Of a stretch of DNA of 64,000 nucleotides, positions 29,633 through 39,357 are shown one piece after another. The stretch spans positions 62,001 to 126,000 of the forward strand of contig JAFDYV010000005.1 in assembly GCA_018267275.1 (NCBI GenBank), given 5' to 3'. This stretch comes from Bacteroidota bacterium (GTDB lineage: Bacteria > Bacteroidota > Bacteroidia > Cytophagales > Cyclobacteriaceae). Numbering within the stretch: position 1 is the first letter of the stretch; the number at the start of each line of letters is the position of its first letter. The notes under the pieces are model-generated. The model searched no databases. It was given only the letters and a program-made list of their open reading frames with translations, and was not told the origin of the DNA. A program made the translations under genes and the position numbers.

Positions 29633-30898
29633 TTACGCCAGAAGAGTTTGCTTTGGCTGACGATTTAGTCGCCTTTGCAATTTAAGCAGCCATGGATGGT
29701 GAGCCGTCACCAAAAAAACAAAAAATGGTAAAAATCCAACCCTGTAGCGGGATAGCGTGCCAAAGTTCGGTGAAGAAAGCGCAAGAAATACACACAAAAC
29801 AAGTGAATACACTAATAGCGGTATCGAAGCTTTCACATCATACCTTTTGAATGAAGTCAAGCCCGTCAATACCAAAATGAGCAACACGGTGTTTTCGAGG
29901 GCCGCGGCAATAGCTGTTATGCCACCGGCTTCCCATAGAAAAGGGCGAAACAGCCCAGAGAATAATGCGTTGGGTGCGTTCAGAACCATGCTTTGCCAAC
30001 TTGCCTGCAAATCAGTATACTGAATTGATTCACCAATTGTGGACAACGCTATGAACTGTTGGTTGTTTTCAACTATCACACCTAGAATTCGGCCCAAATA
30101 GAAATTCGGGTGCAACAACGTGGTGAGAAGTGTAAGCGTGATGAAAATTAATATCCAGGTTATCGCGTAACGCACCTTCGTTTTCTGAGTAATCCAAAAT
30201 GCGCCAATCGTTGTTACTAAAACTGCCGCAAACAACGCAGTCCAATAGTATTTTAATCGCCATGCTACATAAAAGCTAATCGCTGCTACTGCCCACTCAA
30301 ACACACGGGGCTTGTTTCCTTTGAACCACCGTATAACAGTAGCCAACACCATGTACAGACCGGCCAAGCCTAGGTTCTCTTTTATCAAACCAGATGACCA
30401 AAACACAACCGATGGAAAAAATAAGATCGAAATGCCAGCAGCAAAAACTTGATTCGCAAAATATTTTTCTATCGTTGCAAACAACCACCAAGCGGCCACA
30501 AACGAAATCAAACCAAACCAAACTGCAACAACCCAGTAGTTAGCACCGGTTAATATGACAAATGGCGTTAGGATCTTTACTAACAACAGCGAGCGATCGG
30601 CCGAGCCGAGCTGGGATGCTAGTTGCAGCACTGCGTCCTCATCCCAAATGAAATGAAGAAAGGAGAAAAAATCCTGACGTGCAAAGTTACTGACACGCAC
30701 GGCATCATTGAAAAAATTCCACGTATCGCCAGCGGAATAATAACTACGATATAGTACGCCCAGCACAATGGCAGCAGCCACCCGAACCAGGAGCGCAATT
30801 GCAAACAAGTTGGAAGAGGAAGGTCGAATTTTCTGGTACAAATACCAAACCAACAGACCAAAGAGCAAAGCGTTCAGTATGATGATGAGGGCATTCAA
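29633..30898 (-). CDS. Polytopic membrane protein resembling GT-C glycosyltransferases
   Basis: 421 residues with ten or more predicted membrane helices spread over the whole length. The first extracytoplasmic loop carries SAGDTWNFFNDA, the place where GT-C transferases (dolichyl-phosphate mannosyltransferase type) keep an acidic catalytic residue. That and the general layout suggest a lipid-linked sugar transferase, but the similarity is by pattern only. The C-terminus is basic (RRLNRQPKQTLLA). The start overlaps the DUF2851 stop by four bases, and the NeuD-like acyltransferase follows, consistent with surface glycan modification. Confidence 0.65.
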   Translation of the reverse strand: MNALIIILNALLFGLLVWYLYQKIRPSSSNLFAIALLVRVAAAIVLGVLYRSYYSAGDTWNFFNDAVRVSNFARQDFFSFLHFIWDEDAVLQLASQLGSADRSLLLVKILTPFVILTGANYWVVAVWFGLISFVAAWWLFATIEKYFANQVFAAGISILFFPSVVFWSSGLIKENLGLAGLYMVLATVIRWFKGNKPRVFEWAVAAISFYVAWRLKYYWTALFAAVLVTTIGAFWITQKTKVRYAITWILIFITLTLLTTLLHPNFYLGRILGVIVENNQQFIALSTIGESIQYTDLQASWQSMVLNAPNALFSGLFRPFLWEAGGITAIAAALENTVLLILVLTGLTSFKRYDVKASIPLLVYSLVLCVFLALSSPNFGTLSRYRVGFLPFFVFLVTAHHPWLLKLQRRLNRQPKQTLLA

Positions 30899-32181
30899 AT
30901 GCTTGCGGGTCTTAACAAACTGGCACCTACTGAACAGTTAAGGCAATTTCTTTTCTGGCACATGTTATTGTATTGCTCGATCATCGCCTGCGAATCAAAA
31001 GAGCTCTTCACATGAACCCCCAAATCTCCCCACGTTCGCGTTATTTTATTTTTTTCTCCGGGGAGCTGTTCCAACCACCGCATCGCCTTGTCCATCAACA
31101 TTTGCTCATCTCTCGCAATAGAATAGGCAGCCAACGTAGGTACCACGGTGTTGATAATGATATTGTCGATACTCGTATCTCCGATGGCTTCTATTTCCTT
31201 GCCTGATTTCTTACCAAACCGATAATGTGAATGCCAGTAGTCAGAGAGTGGTGCTTTGAAAATTGCCCGCAACTCAACAATCTCGTTCAACTCTAGTATT
31301 CTCGAAAACATATTTTGCTGGAGGAACAGCGTAGCGGATAATTGTGCTATGCGCAACGTTGGGAAATTAGCAGGGCGAAGACGCAAGAACTTCCACCGCG
31401 AATAGTGGATCTGGGTTTCTGCCAGCGAGTATTTTTTTTGCAGCAGCTGAAACTCACGAAATAAAACGGCTACGTATTCATCTTTCGACTTTGCCTCCAG
31501 CATGCCCGCGCCCCCAAACAACAAAGCTTCTATCTGCACGCAACTGTTTCCATGCTTCTTTAACAACCGAAAAGGAATAACTTTTGAGAGTTGAAAAAAA
31601 GCATCAGCATTTACCTTGAATCCAAAATTTTTGCACAGGACTTGATAAAATGTCTCTTCCCAATCTCCGGTGTTATGTTGCAGCATATCCAAAATCAACT
31701 TCGACTTGGATCTTAGGCGTTGTGTAACCGCCTTTTCAAACATTGATACCTTAACGATGTCACCTACCGTTGAAAATGATGCTGAGCAAGGAATAGACAA
31801 ACCGCTATTGACAAGTTTATGATATGATTTTGAAAGTGCGGGGTCAATCCGATTGCAGAGTTCGAGTGTTGGTATCACTGACCCATCCGCGCGCATGATT
31901 TCGATATCACGTTTCCAAACCACGTGCAACACCACATTGTCATAGCCTGCATCATGCTGATGAGCGTGCTTCGTCCAGTCTGAAGAATTCACGTGTATCT
32001 CTACATGGCCCACCCACTCAATACCACCAATCTTAATCTTTGCTTGACTAAAATCGGGGCCTTGGTCAGAATTATAATGCCCCGGCTTAAGAATAGAAAC
32101 TTCCTCGCCAGCAGTGGTGATCAACTTGGCTTTATCAAAATACTGGCATTGCCAAATGTAGTGGAGAAAGGCTTCATGCAT
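30895..32181 (-). CDS. DUF2851 family protein
   Basis: 428 residues from the ATG at 32181 (an in-frame ATG at 32193 adds four). The family hallmark MHEAFLHYIWQ opens the protein, followed by VSILKPGHYNSDQGPDFSQAKIKI and VGHVEIHVNSSDWTKH, which resemble a nuclease-like active-site layout with conserved D, E and H; function is not established. A C-terminal NCLNCSVG cysteine pair is present. It is soluble, without a signal peptide. It overlaps the upstream small membrane gene by eight bases and the downstream membrane-protein gene by four, so all are one transcript. Confidence 0.85.
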   Translation of the reverse strand: MHEAFLHYIWQCQYFDKAKLITTAGEEVSILKPGHYNSDQGPDFSQAKIKIGGIEWVGHVEIHVNSSDWTKHAHQHDAGYDNVVLHVVWKRDIEIMRADGSVIPTLELCNRIDPALSKSYHKLVNSGLSIPCSASFSTVGDIVKVSMFEKAVTQRLRSKSKLILDMLQHNTGDWEETFYQVLCKNFGFKVNADAFFQLSKVIPFRLLKKHGNSCVQIEALLFGGAGMLEAKSKDEYVAVLFREFQLLQKKYSLAETQIHYSRWKFLRLRPANFPTLRIAQLSATLFLQQNMFSRILELNEIVELRAIFKAPLSDYWHSHYRFGKKSGKEIEAIGDTSIDNIIINTVVPTLAAYSIARDEQMLMDKAMRWLEQLPGEKNKITRTWGDLGVHVKSSFDSQAMIEQYNNMCQKRNCLNCSVGASLLRPASI

Positions 32182-32431
32182 GACTAAGGCCATTTTTGAA
32201 AATACCGATAATCACGATAATCAAAAACAACAGCATCATTATTGCTCCCGCAGCGGCCGCTAGGTTCAAAGCTGAAAGCGTACCTCGAGATACGATAACC
32301 TGCACATCATATTCTTTCAATATTTCAAGAAACGTTTTCGAATTCCTCTCCTCAAACCAGATCGAAGAAAGTCCGATAAGGAATCGAAATGGGTAAAGTA
32401 ATAGGCCAATTAAAATATTGATGTTATCCAT
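32174..32431 (-). CDS. Small membrane protein (85 residues), coupled to pyrF
   Basis: Two hydrophobic segments: an N-terminal one (INILIGLLLYPFRFLIGL, about 4-21) and a C-terminal helix (about 55-79, ALNLAAAAGAIMMLLFLI). Between them is a soluble loop with EERNSKTFLEILKEYDVQVIVSRG. No family recognised. The ATG shares a base with the pyrF stop (TAATG), and the 3' end overlaps the DUF2851 start, so translation is coupled on both sides. Confidence 0.7.
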   Translation of the reverse strand: MDNINILIGLLLYPFRFLIGLSSIWFEERNSKTFLEILKEYDVQVIVSRGTLSALNLAAAAGAIMMLLFLIIVIIGIFKNGLSHA

Positions 32432-33243
32432 TACAAATGACGCAAATGAGTTGCCATTTCCTCCTGCACTTTCTTCGCTTCCCTCCTGGCGGCATCTGCA
32501 AAATCCGTTTTGTCAGATGCGTAAATAATGGCACGGGAAGAATTCACAAGCAATCCGCATTGCCCGTTAAAGCCTGCTTTCGACACTGCGTGCAGGTCCC
32601 CTCCTTGGGCGCCTACTCCGGGCACCAAAAAGAAATGGTCGGGCGCCAAGGCGCGGATGGCTCCAATTTTCTCTGCGTGGGTTGCCCCCACTACGTACAT
32701 CATTTGGTCGGGTGTAGCCCATTGCTGAGAAGCAAATATCACGTGTTGAAAAACGTAATGCCCATCGTTGGTTTCCAGTAATTGAAAATCACGGCTTCCC
32801 GGGTTAGAAGTGTGAATCAACAAAATCACCCACTTGCCGCTGAACTCCAAAAAAGGCTTCACCGAATCTTCGCCCATGTAAGGTGCTACAGTAATCGAGT
32901 CGAAATTCATTTGTTGAAAAAATGCTTTTGCATAAAGCGCAGAAGTATTGCCAATGTCGCCCCGTTTGGCATCGGCAATGGTAAAGCATTCTTTCGGTAT
33001 GTATTCCAAAGTCTTTTGAAGGCTTGCCCAACCTTTGGTACCCAACGCTTCATAAAATGCAATGTTCGGTTTGTAGGCCACCGCAAACTGGTGCGTAGCA
33101 TCAATGATTTGTTTGTTGAATTCGAAGATAGGGTCTTCGGTTTCCAGCAAATGTTTGGGAATCTTTTCTAAGTCGGTATCCAAGCCTACGCACAGATAGG
33201 ATTTCTTCTTTTGTATTTGTTCGAAAAGTTGTTCGCGGTTCAT
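32431..33243 (-). CDS. pyrF: Orotidine 5'-phosphate decarboxylase (type 2)
   Basis: Catalyses the last step of UMP synthesis, OMP to UMP, in the cytosol. The catalytic motif [10 protein letters not shown], typical of the longer type 2 enzymes, is present near residues 92-101, preceded by [11 protein letters not shown] and [11 protein letters not shown] and followed by [10 protein letters not shown] and the phosphate-binding region [11 protein letters not shown]. The 270-residue length fits type 2 rather than the 230-residue type 1. It is the first gene of the leftward run down to 28060; the terminator at 33282-33308 isolates it from lolA. No clear TAnnTTTG promoter; a weak TAACTTTA lies about 15 bases after a TTTG. 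Confidence 0.96.
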   Translation of the reverse strand: MNREQLFEQIQKKKSYLCVGLDTDLEKIPKHLLETEDPIFEFNKQIIDATHQFAVAYKPNIAFYEALGTKGWASLQKTLEYIPKECFTIADAKRGDIGNTSALYAKAFFQQMNFDSITVAPYMGEDSVKPFLEFSGKWVILLIHTSNPGSRDFQLLETNDGHYVFQHVIFASQQWATPDQMMYVVGATHAEKIGAIRALAPDHFFLVPGVGAQGGDLHAVSKAGFNGQCGLLVNSSRAIIYASDKTDFADAARREAKKVQEEMATHLRHL

Positions 33244-33281
33244 AGCCTAAAGTTAGTGAAAGTCGAGATTCAAATACCAAC

Positions 33282-33308
33282 AAAAAAGCCCCGCTTTAGC
33301 GAGGCCTT
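33282..33308 (-). terminator. Rho-independent terminator of ftsK-lolA
   Basis: On the minus strand AAGGCCTCGC-TAAA-GCGGGGCTT forms a ten-pair stem with two G-U wobbles, then a run of T. It lies 23 bases after the lolA stop at 33331 and before pyrF. Confidence 0.85.
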
Positions 33309-33330
33309 GAATAAAAAATTTGGGAGCAAT

Positions 33331-33969
33331 TCAACGTAAATCGTTGACTTCAATTCCCGGATATTTCTTCACATCAAAAGTAAAAAAAGTATCGTCCACC
33401 TTAACATTGGGAACAAACTTCGTAATGGTATAGCGATAGCGATTGCCGGAGCGGTCGAACATCGTCCAGCTCTGAATACTCTTATCTTTCTTTGAAATCA
33501 TCATCTTGATTTTGAAGTACTGCGCATTCTTTTTCTCAGGCACCAAATCCACCTCATCAACTGATTGCCCCGCCTCAGTCTTCTCACCCAAATGCAAATA
33601 TTTAAAACCCTTCTTATAAATTTCAAAAATCTTTACCGGGTTGATATCGTCTGAGTTAGGGTCAAAATTATCGATGCTCACTTCTTTGGCCGAGGGCAAA
33701 TATGTCCAAACTGTGGCGCCATTGTTGGTGATTTCCTGGTCATCCAAAATCAGTTTGAATTTATCGCCCTTTACGGTGATCTTTCCTCTGAATTCCTCCT
33801 TCACCCCTTCTGTTTCGTTGGTCATGTTCGAGGTAATACTGGCCTCAAATGTGGGAATTGCCTTGTATTTCTTGCTCATTGCCTCCAAAATCTCCAGAGC
33901 CTTGGGATCATATTGCGCCATCACCTTTCCCGCAAACGTTAAAATGGCCACGAAAACAAACTTTTTCAT
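33331..33969 (-). CDS. lolA: Periplasmic lipoprotein carrier, LolA family
   Basis: 212 residues with a signal peptide (about 1-18, ending KVMAQ). The mature protein follows the LolA fold: KYKAIPTFEASITSNM, GKITVKGDKFKLILDDQEITNNGATVWTYLP-type strands and NPVKIFEIYKKGFKYL. LolA ferries lipoproteins across the periplasm to the outer membrane. It lies 19 bases downstream of ftsK, an arrangement common in bacteria (ftsK-lolA), which supports the name. A terminator follows, so the pair is a complete operon. Confidence 0.88.
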   Translation of the reverse strand: MKKFVFVAILTFAGKVMAQYDPKALEILEAMSKKYKAIPTFEASITSNMTNETEGVKEEFRGKITVKGDKFKLILDDQEITNNGATVWTYLPSAKEVSIDNFDPNSDDINPVKIFEIYKKGFKYLHLGEKTEAGQSVDEVDLVPEKKNAQYFKIKMMISKKDKSIQSWTMFDRSGNRYRYTITKFVPNVKVDDTFFTFDVKKYPGIEVNDLR

Positions 33970-33988
33970 CTTTTAAACCGGTTCGATA

Positions 33989-36439
33989 TTAATTTTTGCT
34001 ATGCTTTTCCTTTAAATCAGTCAATAATTGTTCCAAACTTATCTCATCCTTGATTAAAACTTCGCGCGCCTTGGAACCTTCAAAAGGACCAACGATTCTG
34101 GCCGCTTCTAATTGGTCGATCAATCGGCCTGCGCGGTTGTAACCCAGTTTTAGCTTACGCTGAATGAGTGAAGTACTTCCTTGCTGGTGCATCACAATCA
34201 GTTTCGCAGCTTCTTCAAACAACGCATCACGTTCTGAAAGGTCAACCGCATCTGCACCGCCTTCGTCTTCACCTTCAAACTCGGGCAATAAATAGGCTGA
34301 GTCATAACCACGTTGGGCGCCAATATAGTCGCAGACCTTCTCAATCTCAGGAGTATCCACAAATGGGCTTTGCAAGCGGATAACATCTGAACCTAACGAC
34401 AGCAGCATATCACCCATGCCCACCAGTTGGTCAGCACCACCGGCATCAAGAATAGTTCTCGAATCGACCTTTGATGTTACCCGAAACGATAAACGTGCCG
34501 GGAAGTTGGCTTTAATGACACCTGTAATGACGTTCACGGATGGGCGCTGCGTGGCCACAACCAAGTGAATACCAATAGCGCGCGCCAATTGCGCCAAGCG
34601 TGCAATGGGAGTTTCCACTTCTTTGCCAGCGGTCATCATCAAATCGGCCAACTCATCAATCACCAATACGATGTATGGCAAAAAACGATGGCCCTCTTTT
34701 GGATTCAACTTCCGCCCAACAAACTTCGCATTGTATTCCTTCAAGTTCCTTGCGCCAGCATCTTTCAAAATCTCGTAGCGGTTCTCCATCTCAATGCAAA
34801 GCGAGTTGAGCGTGTAAACCACTTTTTTCGTATCGGTGATGATGGCCTCCTCGCTGTTGGGCAACTTAGCCAGGTAGTGACGCTCTATTTTGCTGAACAG
34901 CGACATCTCCACTTTCTTCGGGTCAACCAACACAAATTTTAATTGACTCGGATGAAGTTTGTACAACAGCGAGGTCAAAATCACATTCAACCCCACTGAC
35001 TTTCCTTGCCCTGTGGCACCCGCTACCAGTAAGTGTGGCATTTTGGCGAGGTCAATCACCATCAATTCATTTGAAATTGTCTTGCCAATTGCGATCGGCA
35101 AATCTTTGTCAGATTTTTGGAAACGTTCTGTACTCAACACCGAGCGAATGCTCACCATCTCCCGATTCTTGTTTGGCACTTCAATACCGATGGTGCCCTT
35201 GCCCGGGATGGGCGCAATAATGCGAATGCCCAAAGCCGCTAAGCTCAATGCAATATCATCTTCCAGGTTTTTTATTCGCGAAATCTTGATGCCAGCATCT
35301 GGTACAATTTCATATAGCGTAACGGTAGGGCCGATGGTCGCCTTGATGCTTTGAATTCCGATTTTGAAGTTAGTGAGCGTAGCAACAATTTTATCTTTGT
35401 TCTGATTGAGTTCATCTTGCGTTACCTGCACTTTGCTGGCTTCATACTCATTCAACAATTCGAGTGGCGGAAACTTATAACTGCTTAAGTCCAAGGTGGG
35501 GTCATAAAGACCTTTTTCCTCTACCAGTTTTTCGGCTACCACATCCGTTTCCAAAACAGGCTCTTCTACTGTGAACAAGGGCTCGTCTTTTTCAATTTTT
35601 TCCGTTTTGGATGGTTCAACTTCTAATTGAATATCTGGGGTTTTGACTGGATCAGTGAGTGGTTTAACTAACAACACGGGTTCAGGCACCTCCTCTTCCT
35701 GTTGGTTGGGCCAATTGTCGCGGTCGTCTGTGTAAGTAGGTTCTATTTTGTCATCGTCAGGTAACAAGGCATCGTTGCCGATGGGCTTGGGATTTTTAAT
35801 CTGGAAAGCGTTGATGGCGGTGACATTGAAGAAATAAATGATGAAGATAAACAGCGATAGCACTAGAATCATAAAAGTTCCCCAACCCAACAAGCTATCA
35901 GATATCTTGGCCAGTTCGTAGCCAAGTCCACCGCTCAAAAAACTGATTTCATTTACGCCCGCCAGCGTGTGCGTGAGATAGCCAAGCAATAGGCATAGCC
36001 ACAATCCCGCGAATACTGAAAAAATAAAAACAGAAAAGATAGGAAGCAGCTCGCGTTTGAAAACCAGTTTAAATCCTACCAAGAAGAGTAATGGCGGAGC
36101 AAAAAAAGCTGAGATACCAAGCCATTTGAACACCAGGTAGTGAGAGGTAACGGCACCATAAAGACCCAGCCAGTTCTCCGCTTCACGGCCAGACTCAAGC
36201 AGATTAGTACTCCATAAAGCTTCCACCACACTTTGGTCGGCCTTGCCGGTGAACAAGTAAGAAACAAAAGCTGTAAAAAGGTACAGCGCCACGATAATCA
36301 AAAAGAACCCACTGGCGAGGGCAAATCGAGGGTCTTGGAAAAAAGAGAAACTGAATTTGAATTTCGACTTAGGCGACTTTCCTTTCTTTTCTTTCTCGGG
36401 CTTCTTAAATGTATTGGACTTGTAGGTGTTTTCCGCCAT
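33989..36439 (-). CDS. ftsK: DNA translocase FtsK/SpoIIIE
   Basis: 816 residues from the ATG at 36439. Four or five N-terminal membrane helices (about 40-205), an acidic linker (about 215-310), then the motor: Walker A GATGQGKS at 474-481 (Q where many have S), Walker B-like IVLVIDELADLM, and the C-terminal gamma winged-helix domain (about 740-805) with QRKLKLGYNRAGRLIDQLE. It pumps chromosome termini through the division septum and activates XerCD resolution. The 18 bases of open frame upstream to a TTG at 36457 lie in the promoter -7 box and are not counted. First gene of the ftsK-lolA operon. Confidence 0.96.
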   Translation of the reverse strand: MAENTYKSNTFKKPEKEKKGKSPKSKFKFSFSFFQDPRFALASGFFLIIVALYLFTAFVSYLFTGKADQSVVEALWSTNLLESGREAENWLGLYGAVTSHYLVFKWLGISAFFAPPLLFLVGFKLVFKRELLPIFSVFIFSVFAGLWLCLLLGYLTHTLAGVNEISFLSGGLGYELAKISDSLLGWGTFMILVLSLFIFIIYFFNVTAINAFQIKNPKPIGNDALLPDDDKIEPTYTDDRDNWPNQQEEEVPEPVLLVKPLTDPVKTPDIQLEVEPSKTEKIEKDEPLFTVEEPVLETDVVAEKLVEEKGLYDPTLDLSSYKFPPLELLNEYEASKVQVTQDELNQNKDKIVATLTNFKIGIQSIKATIGPTVTLYEIVPDAGIKISRIKNLEDDIALSLAALGIRIIAPIPGKGTIGIEVPNKNREMVSIRSVLSTERFQKSDKDLPIAIGKTISNELMVIDLAKMPHLLVAGATGQGKSVGLNVILTSLLYKLHPSQLKFVLVDPKKVEMSLFSKIERHYLAKLPNSEEAIITDTKKVVYTLNSLCIEMENRYEILKDAGARNLKEYNAKFVGRKLNPKEGHRFLPYIVLVIDELADLMMTAGKEVETPIARLAQLARAIGIHLVVATQRPSVNVITGVIKANFPARLSFRVTSKVDSRTILDAGGADQLVGMGDMLLSLGSDVIRLQSPFVDTPEIEKVCDYIGAQRGYDSAYLLPEFEGEDEGGADAVDLSERDALFEEAAKLIVMHQQGSTSLIQRKLKLGYNRAGRLIDQLEAARIVGPFEGSKAREVLIKDEISLEQLLTDLKEKHSKN

Positions 36440-36454
36440 CTCAAAAAATTGAGC

Positions 36455-36462
36455 CAAAAATA
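36455..36462 (-). promoter_or_regulatory. Candidate -7 element of ftsK
   Basis: TATTTTTG on the minus strand matches TAnnTTTG 16 bases upstream of the ftsK ATG at 36439. No TTTG at -33 spacing. Its position rules out the longer ftsK frame. Confidence 0.45.
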
Positions 36463-36555
36463 GTCAAAAAACGCAATTTAATTTGTTCTTAAATTGGAAC
36501 TAAATACGCATACGTCCCAAATTAAGACTTTATGCCAGCATCAAGCAGTATCGCA

Positions 36556-36573
36556 CACGTTTGTTTAAACGTG
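36556..36573. repeat. Inverted repeat upstream of the T9SS surface protein
   Basis: CACGTTT-GTTT-AAACGTG, perfect seven-base arms with a four-base loop, 27 bases before the ATG at 36600. No T-run follows on either strand, so an operator is more likely than a terminator. Confidence 0.4.
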
Positions 36574-36599
36574 AATTTCTTTGGTAAGATTTTTGAAAA

Positions 36600-39209
36600 A
36601 TGTGCGGGCAGATGCGAATTCCAAACCTTTTTTTTGTTTCGTGGCTGACGATCATACCGATCTTTGGTTTTGGGCAGACCAGTTGGAGAGGTACGCTGAG
36701 CAGCGCTTGGGAGACAGCGGGAAATTGGACAAACGGGGTTCCTACATCTTTAACAGATGCAGTTATTGGGGATGCAAATTTCTCGGGCACGTTTCAACCA
36801 ACTATTGGTAATGCAGCCGCAGCGTGCCGCAATTTGACAGTTGGCACCGGTGGTAGAGCATCGACTTTAACTATAAACGCTCAAACATTGACCGTAGCTG
36901 GAACTCTGTTGATTGGCCCCAACGGTTCGTTTGCCACCAGCGGTTTTTTCCCGACCATCAATATTACCGGCAACTTCATTAATTCGGGCACCGCAACAAT
37001 TGGGGGTTTGCTCCCAGCCATAAATATTACAGGGAATTGGACCAATAACGGTACTTATTCAGAGACAGGATTTCTCCCAATAATTACAATGCAAGGCAGC
37101 AATCAAACAATTTCGGGAAATAGCACATTCTCCTCGTTAGTAATAAATGCAGGGACAACTGTCACGGCAGTCAATGGGTTTTCAGTGTCCACCTTGTTCA
37201 CTGTTAACGGCATCTTTGACCCAGGCAACAATCAAATTACCGGATCACCCGCAGTTGGTGCCACCGGTAAACTATTTGTGCGGGCTTCCACCTTGGCTGG
37301 CAATTTTTCTGGAACGCCAACTTTTAATGCACAATCATTGGCAGAATATACTTCAACGTCCAACCAAACCATCGCACTTTTGGCCTACGGCAACTTGCTG
37401 CTAAATGGCACGGGGTCAAAGACCTTTTCTACAGGCACTACTTCCGCGAATACCTTCACTAACAACTCTCTCGCAACCCTACCGAGCGGTTCTACCCTCT
37501 CGCTCACCGGAAACTTTGTTAATAATGGCACTTTCACACCGCTGCAGCACACTGTCAACTTTGCCGGAGCTACAACCCAACAAATTAGCGGCACTTCAAC
37601 CACATCGTTTAATAATATCAGCATTACCAACACAGTCAACCCGAGCGTGGTAGTGCAATCAAACCAAGATCTTAGAGGAATCTTGACGTTGGCAGCCAAC
37701 TCAATCTTTGATGCAGACGGACTTGGCAACACTTCTGTTTTTACCATTGTTTCAAATGCGGATGCACCGACCCAAGACGGTTCCATCGCTACGCTACCCA
37801 CTGGCGCACAGGTTACAGGTAGCGTTCGTGTACAGCGATTCATGGCACTAGAGGGACGAAACAACACACGTATCTACCGCTACATCTCTTCACCAGTTCA
37901 AAACGCAAGCGTGGCGGACTTACAGAATGAAATTCCCGTTACCGGTCCGTTCACAGGTTCAAGCACCTGTACCGGCTGCACCACTTCACCTTCTATGTTC
38001 ACTTACAACGAAAGCGTGATAACGGACACCAACGGCAGTGGAGCCAACGACTTTAACGATGGATACCAACGTTTTCCGCTGAGCGCCAACAGCGAGACAT
38101 TTGCACGTGGGCGAGGATATTCGGTTTTTGTTCGCGGAAACTTATTGACATCCGCACGGTGGAATCTTACCGGGCCCATCAACAGTGGTATTACTAATTT
38201 CCCCGTCACATTTACGTCATCAGGCAACACGGCCAATGACGGTTGGAATTTTGTTGGCAATCCATACCCTTCTACCATTGACTGGAATGCCGCCAGCGGA
38301 TGGACAAAAACTAACATTACCGCCACTATTTATATGACGGATAACGGAGGTGCGGGCTTGCAATATGCTACATGGAATGGCACCACCGGCACAAATGGCG
38401 GAAGCCGAAATATTGCCATGGGCCAGGGATTTTGGGTAAAAGCATCGGCAGCAGCCCCCGTACTTACTGCTACAGAGGCGGTAAAAGTGGCTGGCACCCA
38501 AACAACATTTTTTCGAGCTCAATCGCTTGAAAATATTGTACGGATCAGTTTGTCAGATGGCCAATCGCGTGACGAAGCGGTCATTCATTTTCGCCAGGAT
38601 GCAAAAAACGAATTTGATGAAGAAACTGATGCTAAGAAATTAAGAAATGAAGGGATTAATCTCTCCACCTTTTCAGACGATGGAAGTAAGTTAGCCATCA
38701 ATTCTATGGGGTCGTTAAACGATGGCAAAGTGGTAGCGATAGCATTGGAAGATTTGAAACCTGGCAGTTACACGCTTCAATTCAGCGAGTATGAAAGTTT
38801 TGATCAATCTTTCACCATCATACTCGTTGATCGCTTTTCAAACAATGAAGTGAACATTAACACACACAACACCTACAGCTTCAATGTTACTGCAGATCTT
38901 CGCAGTTTGCAAAATCGTTTTGAAATCAGATTCGATAACGCCTCTGCAACGAATGTTATTACCTCGGCAGAGCGACAACCGACTATTAGCGCATATCCTA
39001 ACCCTACTGCTGGCAACATTGCAATTGACTTAGAGAGGGATGAACCCTCGGAGGTAACTTTGATCAATCCGGTAGGCCAAGCAGTTATGCAGTTTGAGAC
39101 TTCGCAACGCACAATTCAGTTGGATTTGGGCAGCCTGCCCGCAGGAATTTATGTTTTGTGTATCCGCACCGCAAACGGTGTTAAAGATTTGCGGATTTCT
39201 AAATTGTAA
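36600..39209 (+). CDS. Secreted surface protein with type IX (type A) sorting domain
   Basis: 869 residues. Signal peptide about 1-26 (ATG at 36600 or, shorter, 36612; cleavage after FGFGQ). The N-terminal half (about 30-400) is a long beta-rich, threonine/asparagine-rich region with recurring motifs such as NITGNFINSGT and LTGNFVNNGTF, reminiscent of beta-helix adhesin repeats. The C-terminal 75 residues form the Por secretion/T9SS type A domain: AYPNPTAGNIAIDL, then LINPVGQAV and LPAGIYVL, ending KDLRISKL. It should be exported by the type IX system and retained or released at the surface. It is divergent from ftsK and monocistronic. Two closely spaced cysteines occur in STCTGCTTS. Confidence 0.88.
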   Translation: MCGQMRIPNLFFVSWLTIIPIFGFGQTSWRGTLSSAWETAGNWTNGVPTSLTDAVIGDANFSGTFQPTIGNAAAACRNLTVGTGGRASTLTINAQTLTVAGTLLIGPNGSFATSGFFPTINITGNFINSGTATIGGLLPAINITGNWTNNGTYSETGFLPIITMQGSNQTISGNSTFSSLVINAGTTVTAVNGFSVSTLFTVNGIFDPGNNQITGSPAVGATGKLFVRASTLAGNFSGTPTFNAQSLAEYTSTSNQTIALLAYGNLLLNGTGSKTFSTGTTSANTFTNNSLATLPSGSTLSLTGNFVNNGTFTPLQHTVNFAGATTQQISGTSTTSFNNISITNTVNPSVVVQSNQDLRGILTLAANSIFDADGLGNTSVFTIVSNADAPTQDGSIATLPTGAQVTGSVRVQRFMALEGRNNTRIYRYISSPVQNASVADLQNEIPVTGPFTGSSTCTGCTTSPSMFTYNESVITDTNGSGANDFNDGYQRFPLSANSETFARGRGYSVFVRGNLLTSARWNLTGPINSGITNFPVTFTSSGNTANDGWNFVGNPYPSTIDWNAASGWTKTNITATIYMTDNGGAGLQYATWNGTTGTNGGSRNIAMGQGFWVKASAAAPVLTATEAVKVAGTQTTFFRAQSLENIVRISLSDGQSRDEAVIHFRQDAKNEFDEETDAKKLRNEGINLSTFSDDGSKLAINSMGSLNDGKVVAIALEDLKPGSYTLQFSEYESFDQSFTIILVDRFSNNEVNINTHNTYSFNVTADLRSLQNRFEIRFDNASATNVITSAERQPTISAYPNPTAGNIAIDLERDEPSEVTLINPVGQAVMQFETSQRTIQLDLGSLPAGIYVLCIRTANGVKDLRISKL

Positions 39210-39266
39210 GTCTCGCAATTCATTTCTATTACCGGGAAAATCACACCTTCATCGTGGTGATTATTG

Positions 39267-39280
39267 ATGACTTCTATCAT
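39267..39280. promoter_or_regulatory. Stress-island palindrome, site 1
   Basis: ATGACTTCTATCAT fits ATGA-N6-TCAT, with outer TGAC/ATCA half sites like a CRP/FNR box. It lies 78 bases before the ATG at 39358; a near -7 element TATTTTTA is at 39325-39332. Confidence 0.6.
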
Positions 39281-39357
39281 GTACCCGTGCGATCACTATC
39301 ATCTGTTTTGAAGCTTGCTGGTGGTATTTTTAACCAAGCATTAAAACGCTCAATCCT

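Noticed and set aside
37385..37867. 160-residue antisense frame within the T9SS surface-protein gene
   Set aside because: Shadow of a strongly biased coding sequence; no signal, motif or promoter of its own.
39245..39268. Hairpin AATCAC/GTGATT after the T9SS gene as terminator
   Set aside because: Six-base stem with a 12-base loop and no T-run.
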